A stretch of 11,130 nt of DNA from Candidatus Poribacteria bacterium (GTDB taxonomy: Bacteria; Poribacteria; WGA-4E; WGA-3G). Shown here one piece after another: positions 6,355 through 11,130 of the stretch. How positions within the stretch are numbered: position 1 is the first letter of the stretch; each line of letters starts with the position of its first letter. Position numbers and translations under genes: made by a program. The stretch lies in assembly GCA_028824575.1 (NCBI GenBank), contig JAPPDN010000603.1, forward strand, positions 1 through 11,130, read 5' to 3'. The notes beneath the pieces are model-generated. The model searched no databases. It was not told the origin of the DNA and saw nothing but the letters and a program-made list of their open reading frames with translations.

Positions 6355-7413
6355 TTATGAAATTGGCTGAATTGAAACGGCACTGCCACTCTCACTGGAT
6401 TTCATCGCAGCATCAAGCATTTGCATTAACATCACCGCTTGCGAACCCGGATTGAGCGGTTCATCTTCTTCTCGAATCGCTCGGATGAATTCTCGTGCCT
6501 GAAGCGTTATATCATCTGCCTTTTGGGGTGCTGGTTTCATGGACTTGACCTTAACGCCATCCGGTGTTCCAACCAGCAGTTTCCCGTTTTCAAGACCAGC
6601 CTTCGTGCCGTAGAGGTGAAACTCTTGCGTCTCACTTTTGACGAGGTCGCTCCCTTTCGCCGGTGCGTGCCGGTTTGTGGTATTCAGCGAAAATGCGACA
6701 GCGAAGTGTAAGGTACATCCATTCTCAAATCGCACAAATCCGCACGCAGCATCATCTGCGGTATAGGTTTGCTCAGGCGGTGCGAGATGGGCGAAGTTGC
6801 AATATAAGCCAGCCATTGCCTCTGTCGGACGCGGACACCCCATCATAAACCAGACATTGTCAATAGCGTGGATACCGAGATCGAGGAGCACACCGCCGCC
6901 TTTTTCCTTATCGTGTCGCCATCCGCGGGCAGAACACCAGCGGGTCCGTATCCACCGAGTTTCGGCGTAGTATACGTCACCGAGTTCTCCGGCTTGCACA
7001 AGCCTACGCCCTTCCATCAACTGCGCTGTGAACCGAGATTGCCGAACAAACATATAGACCAAGCCCTTGCTTTCGGCAAGCCGTGTGACGGGTATCAACT
7101 CCGCTGCATCATTTGAGGGCGGTTTTTCGCAGAGGACATGCATCCCGCGCTCCACTGCTTCCAGTGAAACCGGGGCGTGCATCCACGTCGGCAGTCCAAT
7201 GCAGACTGCGTCTAAATCACACGCGTCGAACATCTGTCGATAATCGTCGAAAAGGCGAACCCCTTTAATATCGCCCAAGACACTTTTCCTGCGTGCTGGA
7301 TCTAAGTCTGCCAAAGCGACGAGTTGAACATTCGGTTCTCCATTGAGAATTACAGTCGTACTGCTGATTGTCCCTCCGACACCGATGATTCCGACTCTGA
7401 CTGGGTTTTTCAT
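6355..7413 (-). CDS. Gfo/Idh/MocA family NAD(P)-dependent dehydrogenase
   Basis: This 352-residue protein is a full-length, canonical family member. It has VGIIGVGG (7-14) as the dinucleotide loop, ALADLD (34-39) ending the second strand with acidic D36 and D38 (suggesting NAD preference), and the catalytic C-E-K-P at 95-98. The substrate-site segment is GGGVLLDLGIHAIDN (172-186), with D178 and H182. The family oxidises or reduces sugars, cyclitols or related hydroxyl compounds in the cytoplasm. It is the first gene of a two-gene unit with the PhyH oxygenase. The pairing suggests successive oxidative steps on one small molecule, but that is inference. The ATG at 7413 has GGAG (7421-7424) seven bases ahead. 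All key residues are present, in contrast to the Gfo-like protein at 2194-3228. No strong minus-strand promoter is evident in the shared AT-rich gap. Confidence 0.92.
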   Translation of the reverse strand: MKNPVRVGIIGVGGTISSTTVILNGEPNVQLVALADLDPARRKSVLGDIKGVRLFDDYRQMFDACDLDAVCIGLPTWMHAPVSLEAVERGMHVLCEKPPSNDAAELIPVTRLAESKGLVYMFVRQSRFTAQLMEGRRLVQAGELGDVYYAETRWIRTRWCSARGWRHDKEKGGGVLLDLGIHAIDNVWFMMGCPRPTEAMAGLYCNFAHLAPPEQTYTADDAACGFVRFENGCTLHFAVAFSLNTTNRHAPAKGSDLVKSETQEFHLYGTKAGLENGKLLVGTPDGVKVKSMKPAPQKADDITLQAREFIRAIREEDEPLNPGSQAVMLMQMLDAAMKSSESGSAVSIQPIS

Positions 7414-7459
7414 TTCCGTTCTCCATTTAAGTGATAACCGAACGCTTTTGAAAAAAAGG

Positions 7460-7488
7460 TTGACATATTTAATAGATATTTATAGAAT
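7460..7488 (+). promoter_or_regulatory. Strong sigma-70 promoter
   Basis: TTGACA (7460-7465), a 17-nt A/T-rich spacer and TAGAAT (7483-7488) give eleven of twelve consensus bases at ideal spacing. Transcription would begin near 7495, leaving a leader of roughly 118 nt before the secreted protein at 7613. The AT-rich block also lies upstream of the divergent dehydrogenase gene. Confidence 0.75.
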
Positions 7489-7495
7489 ATATCCA

Positions 7496-7570
7496 AACCT
7501 GATAAATTCAGGTTACTAAACTGTATCGGATATTGCTCGCTATTAGCCTATCTCAAGGCTATTTCAGGTT
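7496..7570 (+). promoter_or_regulatory. Structured leader with mutually exclusive hairpins
   Basis: AACCTGA (7496-7502) pairs perfectly with TCAGGTT at 7508-7514 (5-nt loop). An identical second TCAGGTT at 7564-7570 could pair with it instead. Between them, TAGCC (7544-7548) and GGCTA (7557-7561) form another small hairpin. Two competing partners for one strand resemble an RNA switch or attenuator. It also overlaps the start of the predicted transcript, so it could simply be a 5' stabilising hairpin. No known riboswitch class is recognised. Confidence 0.4.
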
Positions 7571-7612
7571 CCCCACATTACCAAATACAATCCAAAAGGA
7601 GGAAACCCTTTT

Positions 7613-8341
7613 ATGTATCGTCACCTTTTCTTACCTATTTTCATGTTATTACTATTAACAAGCACTGCCATGGCTGCAGGCGAAAAACTGGTCCTCGTTG
7701 GGTCGGGTGCCCCGGATCCGAAGGACGATCTCCTCATAGAATACCTTGAAGAGTGGGGATACGTCGTTGAACCGCATGAGCACTTGGCAAAGCACCCCGT
7801 TAATCTCGCAGGTATAGATCTGGTCTTTATTTCAGAATCAACGTCGAGTGGCAACATTCTGGACGCTTACAAAGATTCAGCCGTTCCTGTTGTCAACGCC
7901 GAGACATGGACTTACGACGACATGGGGTTTGCCGCAGACGGCACATTTAACTCTGATGCAGGCGACAAACTGACTATCGTCGATACCGAGCATCCGATAA
8001 CGGAAGGGTTTAAAGGCGACATCACGGTCAGCAAACCCGCGGCTCAACTGATGACGTGTAGCGGCTTTGAAGGCGATATTGATATTTTAGCCGTTCGCGC
8101 TGATAACGACGATTTAGTCGCCATTTCCGTCTATGAGAAGGGCGCGAAAACGATGAAAGGCACGACGAAAGCAACACACGTGAACATCTGGCCCCACTCC
8201 ACTGCTTGGGCACAGGTAACAGAGGACGGGTGGGAACTCGTCCACCGCTCAATCCTCTACGGTTTGGGTCAGATTCCGTTTGATGTCAATCCACAAGAAA
8301 AACTCGCCGTCACTTGGGGACAGATCAAAACGGCACAGTAA
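7613..8341 (+). CDS. Secreted protein of unknown function with shared C-terminal tag
   Basis: This 242-residue protein starts with a clear signal peptide (residues 1-21, core LFLPIFMLLLL, A-M-A before the cut), so it acts outside the cytoplasm. The mature part alternates strands and helices: KLVLVGSG (25-32), an amphipathic helix DDLLIEYLEEWGYVV (38-52), IDLVFISESTSSG (68-80), VPVVNAETWTYDDMGF (91-106) and DTEHPITEGFKG (124-135). This arrangement, with an HPIT.GF segment, recalls ThuA-like or class I glutamine-amidotransferase-like folds. No catalytic cysteine is seen at the expected nucleophile position, so I give no enzymatic role. The last residues, VNPQEKLAVTWGQIKTAQ, match the tail motif of the two LamG proteins. 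AAAAGGAGG (7594-7602) stands ten bases before the ATG. It appears to be a single-gene transcript with its own promoter. Confidence 0.8.
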   Translation: MYRHLFLPIFMLLLLTSTAMAAGEKLVLVGSGAPDPKDDLLIEYLEEWGYVVEPHEHLAKHPVNLAGIDLVFISESTSSGNILDAYKDSAVPVVNAETWTYDDMGFAADGTFNSDAGDKLTIVDTEHPITEGFKGDITVSKPAAQLMTCSGFEGDIDILAVRADNDDLVAISVYEKGAKTMKGTTKATHVNIWPHSTAWAQVTEDGWELVHRSILYGLGQIPFDVNPQEKLAVTWGQIKTAQ

Positions 8342-8371
8342 GTAAATATCATTAGTGCTTTGTCAACTTCA

Positions 8372-8463
8372 AACTTATGGGTAAGTTCGTAGTAGTGCGA
8401 TTCTGCGGCGTACGCGAAGAAACACCCCAGCAAAAACCCCAAATGCGAAGTGCATTATCGCAC
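8372..8463. repeat. Inverted-repeat-rich spacer between convergent genes
   Basis: AACTTA/TAAGTT (8372-8377, 8382-8387) forms a 6-bp stem with loop TGGG. GTGCGAT (8395-8401) is the inverse of ATCGCAC (8457-8463), enclosing 55 nt, and TGCGA/TCGCA (8444-8448, 8458-8462) is a competing local pairing. The segment AGTTCGTAGTAGTGC (8384-8398) resembles AGTTGCGTAGTGGTGC at 3261-3276 apart from one gap and one mismatch. Both lie in convergent spacers. Either a dispersed repeat or a terminator for the flanking genes is possible. Confidence 0.45.
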
Positions 8464-8527
8464 ACCCCAAACGCGGTGACCTTTAATTTGAAATTTGACG
8501 GAGTACTAATGTAATTCTAACCTGACC

Positions 8528-9259
8528 TTATAACAGAGATGCTGACCCAGCGTCCAAAAACACCGTGCAATCCGGATGCGTCTGCAAGATAGAGGCAGGG
8601 TGCATCGGCGTAATCTCACCGTGTAAGCAGTTTCGCACTGCCTCCGCCTTTCGTTCATCTGGTACGGTACAAATAATCGTCTGTGCTTTCATAATCTGAC
8701 GGATAGACATCGAAATGGCTTGGGTCGGCACCTCATCAAGTCCTGTGAACCAGCCCTCACCTACCTGCTGAAGACGACACGCCTCATCTAATTCAACAAG
8801 GATATACGAATCCTCTGTCTCAAAGTCTGCTGGCGGATCGTTGAAGGCAAGGTGTCCATTCTCACCGATGCCGACAAACGCCACGTCAACCTGATGTTGC
8901 GCGATAATCTGATTGAGTCGATCGCATTCAGCTTGCGGTTCATCTGCTTCACCGTCCAGAAAATGCACCGTGCCGGGCTGGACAATATCCACAAGGCGTT
9001 CCCGGAGATACTTGCGAAAACTGGCGGGATGCGTCTCAGGGATACCGATGTACTCATCGAGATGGAACATTGTCGTGTTGTCCCAGTCAATCGTTTTATC
9101 TGCGGTCAGAGTTGCAAGGAAGTCAAATTGTGACGCACCCGTCGCAACGATGAAACTGGCTTGTCCGTTGGCATCAATTGCCTCTCGCAGTTTTCTGCTG
9201 GCGACGTGCGCCGCTGCTTCGCTGGTTTCTTGTTTGGTGGTCGCTTTAAAAATATTCAT
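8528..9259 (-). CDS. nagB: Glucosamine-6-phosphate deaminase (NagB-type)
   Basis: Read from the ATG at 9259 this is a 243-residue member of the NagB family, which converts glucosamine 6-phosphate to fructose 6-phosphate plus ammonia. HLDEYIG (66-72) holds D68, the equivalent of E. coli D72 that moves the proton. GIGENGHLAFNDP (130-142) holds H136 for ring opening. At the neighbouring relay sites it has N134 and D141 where E. coli has D141 and E148; Asn at the first site also occurs in Gram-positive enzymes. The phosphate loop reads VATGASQ (38-44) rather than the usual LPTG, so a related sugar phosphate is possible. The start overlaps the stop of the upstream MOSC gene as ATGA. A longer frame to 9292 would run 36 bases into that gene. 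Coupled translation would explain the lack of a strong ribosome site. Confidence 0.82.
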   Translation of the reverse strand: MNIFKATTKQETSEAAAHVASRKLREAIDANGQASFIVATGASQFDFLATLTADKTIDWDNTTMFHLDEYIGIPETHPASFRKYLRERLVDIVQPGTVHFLDGEADEPQAECDRLNQIIAQHQVDVAFVGIGENGHLAFNDPPADFETEDSYILVELDEACRLQQVGEGWFTGLDEVPTQAISMSIRQIMKAQTIICTVPDERKAEAVRNCLHGEITPMHPASILQTHPDCTVFLDAGSASLL

Positions 9260-9897
9260 CCGTTTAAAATCTTCGTGAAATCTCGTTTCCAACTTGGTGA
9301 AAGCGCAGGTAGTTTTCTGGCTTGTGCGATCTTTTCGTGATTGTCTCTATCAAAATAGCGGAGGTTGACGATCTCTGTGACACTCATCGGTTCCGGTGCG
9401 ACCTCACTGCGTGCGATTGCATCGCCAGCAGTGATTTCGCCTTCTTCAAGCACTCGGAAATAGAATCCGACGCGCCGACTCTCTAAGAACTGTTTCGGAA
9501 ATTCCGGCAGTCCCATTTTATACGCCAGTTTGAAGCAAGGTACGCGCGGTTGCGTAATCTGTAATTTGACTGCCGCGCCTATCTTGAAGATATCACCGAT
9601 ATGAACTGCTTCCTCCAGCAGACCTTCAACGGTGAGATTTTCGCCAAACTGTCCATAACGCAAGTCGTCTCTTTGCAATTCCTGTTGCCAATAAGCATAA
9701 TGCTCAAACGGATACCCGTAGATGGCTTTATAGGTGCCGCCATGTACCCGCAGATCGCCTTGCCCATCGCCATCAATATTCTTTTCCCTGAGCATGACGG
9801 AGCCGGATACCGGTTCTTTGAAAATACCGGTTCGGATAGTCTTGCCGCCGTATTGAATAGGTTTCGGTTTTGATACGTTTATAGATAGAAGTTTCAT
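9256..9897 (-). CDS. MOSC domain protein, YiiM-like
   Basis: This 213-residue protein matches the YiiM branch of MOSC proteins, which bind the molybdenum cofactor through a conserved cysteine. Landmarks in order are GDGQGDLRVHGG (43-54), YGYPFEHYAYW (60-70), GQFGENLTV (82-90), QPRVPCFKLA (116-125) with the cofactor cysteine C121, and RVGFYFRVL (142-150). The C-terminal part after about residue 165 is the small helical tail seen in YiiM homologues. Characterised YiiM reduces N-hydroxylated purines, a detoxifying role; whether this protein does so is inference. There is no Shine-Dalgarno sequence. The promoter lies so close that the transcript would be almost leaderless. Its stop overlaps the downstream NagB start by ATGA, tying the two genes into one translated unit, although no metabolic link is obvious. 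Confidence 0.88.
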   Translation of the reverse strand: MKLLSINVSKPKPIQYGGKTIRTGIFKEPVSGSVMLREKNIDGDGQGDLRVHGGTYKAIYGYPFEHYAYWQQELQRDDLRYGQFGENLTVEGLLEEAVHIGDIFKIGAAVKLQITQPRVPCFKLAYKMGLPEFPKQFLESRRVGFYFRVLEEGEITAGDAIARSEVAPEPMSVTEIVNLRYFDRDNHEKIAQARKLPALSPSWKRDFTKILNG

Positions 9898-9906
9898 ATA
9901 TGCTAT

Positions 9907-9935
9907 AATATAATGATTTATCTAAGTTATGTCAA
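9907..9935 (-). promoter_or_regulatory. Sigma-70 promoter for the MOSC-nagB unit
   Basis: On the minus strand TTGACA (9930-9935), 17 nt, then TATATT (9907-9912) is a strong promoter. The -10 box ends only nine bases before the ATG at 9897. Transcription would begin about at the start codon, consistent with the missing ribosome site. Confidence 0.7.
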
Positions 9936-9986
9936 GAGAAACATTTTGGGCTGATCATGCTTAAGTTAATAGATTTTTTCGACTAT

Positions 9987-10013
9987 GCAACCTTTCGCAT
10001 TTTAAATCGCGTC
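9987..10013 (+). promoter_or_regulatory. Candidate ECF sigma-type promoter, possibly autoregulated
   Basis: TGCAACC (AAC core 9989-9991) and CGTC (10010-10013) match the common ECF promoter pattern of an AAC-containing -35 and a CGTC-type -10. There are 17 nt between AACC and CGTC. Transcription would start near 10020, about 64 nt ahead of the ECF gene. ECF factors often drive their own genes, so this may be the site recognised by the product. Confidence 0.55.
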
Positions 10014-10026
10014 ATTAATAGTAACA

Positions 10027-10057
10027 GCGGTTCAATGACCGCGCATCAAAAACGCGC
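10027..10057 (+). other. Leader hairpins ahead of the ECF gene
   Basis: GCGGT (10027-10031) pairs with ACCGC (10038-10042), and GCGC (10041-10044) with GCGC (10054-10057). They share two bases and so compete. They lie in the predicted leader, 12 nt before the AGGGAGGAG ribosome site. Function unknown; short GC stems can arise by chance. Confidence 0.3.
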
Positions 10058-10083
10058 ACTCACAGTTCAGGGAGGAGTACCTG

Positions 10084-11130
10084 ATGAAAAACGAAGATGC
10101 ACAACTCATTAATCGATTTTTAACAGGCGACGAAAATGCTTTCACCATATTGGTAAAGAAGCACCAAAAGCGGGTTCATGCGCTCGCTTGGCGAAAGGTT
10201 GGCGATTTCCACATCGCAGAGGAACTGACACAGGACACATTCCTCAAGGTATACCAAAAACTCGGCACATTGAAGAACCCGAATCAATTTGCCGGATGGC
10301 TCTATGTTATCACCGATCGGGTCTGCACTGCTTGGTACCGAAAACAGAAGCCACAGATGGAATCGTTAGAAAACACAAGCGAAGAAGAAATCGACGGATT
10401 ATCCTACCGTTCCTACGAAGATGAACAACGCGAGAATGCCTCTGTTGAATATCGCCGTGGATACATCAAAAACCTCCTTGAAAAACTACCAGAAAGCGAA
10501 CGTACGGTTGTGACACTTCACTACCTTGGAGAAATGACGTGCAAAGCGATTAGCGAGTTCTTAGGTGTATCGCCAAATACCGTTAAGAGTCGTCTCCAGC
10601 GCGCCCGTAACCGTTTAAAGGAGCAGGAAAACATGGTTCAGGAAACACTCGGCAGTGTACAATTACCTGCCAACTTCACTGAGAACATTATGCGACAAGC
10701 TGCAGAGATAAAACCGGTAGCACCGACGAACAGCAAACCGTTAGTGCCGTGGGCAGTCTCTGCTGCAACAGCGATTTTTATCTTTCTAATAATGGGTGTA
10801 GGTTCCGAATACCTTGCCCGTTTTCAGACCCCTTACAACGTAAATGCCCAATCCGAAACTACGATTGAAATCATTGACGCACCGATTGTGCTTGATACAC
10901 AGGCAAAACCTGATTTACGAAACCAAGCCGGTCGTTTTGAAACCGACGGTAAACGCAGCGGCATTGGACCGCAAGCCTCGGAACCTTTTGTACTGGCTGC
11001 AGCTACGGAGGTAGCGAATAAAAAAAGCACGTCAACAAAACAGCAGTGGATACAAGCAAGCGGGCCAGAAGGCGTTTCCATCTTAGGCCTCCTTGCGAGT
11101 GCTAAAGGCGATGTCTACGCCGCCTCACCC
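10084..11130 (+). CDS. ECF sigma factor fused to membrane helix and exported region (3'-truncated)
   Basis: The frame is open from the ATG at 10084 to the window end, giving 349 residues and no stop. AGGGAGGAG (10069-10077) is six bases ahead. Residues 7-90 form sigma region 2, with DFHIAEELTQDTFLKVYQKL (41-60) as the core-polymerase surface and FAGWLYVITDRV (69-80) at the -10 recognition area. Residues 131-181 form region 4, with the helix-turn-helix TCKAISEFLGVSPNTVKSRL (152-171). An ordinary ECF factor would end near 185. Here a linker leads to one transmembrane helix (about 223-240), then an exported segment of more than 100 residues. The last visible part, VSILGLLASAKGDVYAASP, resembles the opening of a repeat-type (propeller-like) domain, but too little is seen to be sure. 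The layout suggests a one-piece sensor and transcription factor held at the membrane. Confidence 0.88.
   Translation, partial: MKNEDAQLINRFLTGDENAFTILVKKHQKRVHALAWRKVGDFHIAEELTQDTFLKVYQKLGTLKNPNQFAGWLYVITDRVCTAWYRKQKPQMESLENTSEEEIDGLSYRSYEDEQRENASVEYRRGYIKNLLEKLPESERTVVTLHYLGEMTCKAISEFLGVSPNTVKSRLQRARNRLKEQENMVQETLGSVQLPANFTENIMRQAAEIKPVAPTNSKPLVPWAVSAATAIFIFLIMGVGSEYLARFQTPYNVNAQSETTIEIIDAPIVLDTQAKPDLRNQAGRFETDGKRSGIGPQASEPFVLAAATEVANKKSTSTKQQWIQASGPEGVSILGLLASAKGDVYAASP

Noticed and set aside
9260..9292. Upstream ATG at 9292 for nagB
   Set aside because: It would overlap the MOSC gene by 37 nt and adds residues not expected in NagB proteins. The ATGA overlap at 9256-9259 is a better coupled start.
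10833..11081. 82-codon minus-strand frame at the right end
   Set aside because: It is antisense to the continuous ECF fusion frame and has no ribosome site or known motif.

Overview
The window looks like a bacterial chromosome from an uncultured lineage, most likely Candidatus Poribacteria or a close Planctomycetes-like relative. This is inferred from the gene mix, not from a marker gene. The mix combines several Gfo/Idh/MocA dehydrogenases, a TIM-barrel sugar isomerase/epimerase, a phytanoyl-CoA dioxygenase (PhyH) protein, secreted LamG proteins and an ECF sigma factor with a fused membrane and exported part. All genes have ordinary bacterial signals (AAAGGAG-type ribosome sites). There is no rRNA, tRNA, transposase, phage gene or CRISPR array.

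Layout. (1) 1-3228, plus strand: a 5'-truncated sugar isomerase/epimerase, a canonical Gfo/Idh/MocA dehydrogenase and a divergent Gfo-like protein. They are separated by gaps of about 110-130 nt that carry ACTGATA/AGTTATC heptad repeats. (2) 3336-5351: two divergent secreted LamG proteins around a 393-nt control region holding a consensus sigma-54 promoter. (3) 5454-7413, minus strand: a two-gene unit, Gfo/Idh/MocA dehydrogenase then PhyH-family oxygenase. (4) 7613-8341, plus strand: a secreted protein behind a strong sigma-70 promoter and a leader with alternative hairpins. (5) 8528-9897, minus strand: a MOSC protein overlapping a NagB-type glucosamine-6-phosphate deaminase by ATGA, driven by a promoter so close to the start codon that the mRNA is nearly leaderless. 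(6) 10084 to the window end: an ECF sigma factor continuing through a transmembrane helix into an exported region, with an ECF-type promoter in front.

How it fits together (inference): the cytoplasmic enzymes suit oxidation, isomerisation and deamination of sugars or sugar derivatives, and the secreted LamG proteins suit contact with external glycans. The most unusual signal is shared by the three predicted exported proteins, at 3336-4103, 4497-5351 and 7613-8341. They differ in body but end in the same ungapped motif, V-x-P-x-x-K-L-x-x-x-W-x-x-[VIL]-K, within 1-3 residues of the C-terminus. No cytoplasmic protein with a visible C-terminus has it. This looks like an undescribed C-terminal tag on exported proteins.

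Four starts were moved from the longest open frame to internal ATGs with ribosome sites, signal peptides or a stop/start overlap: 4103, 4497, 6335 and 9259.
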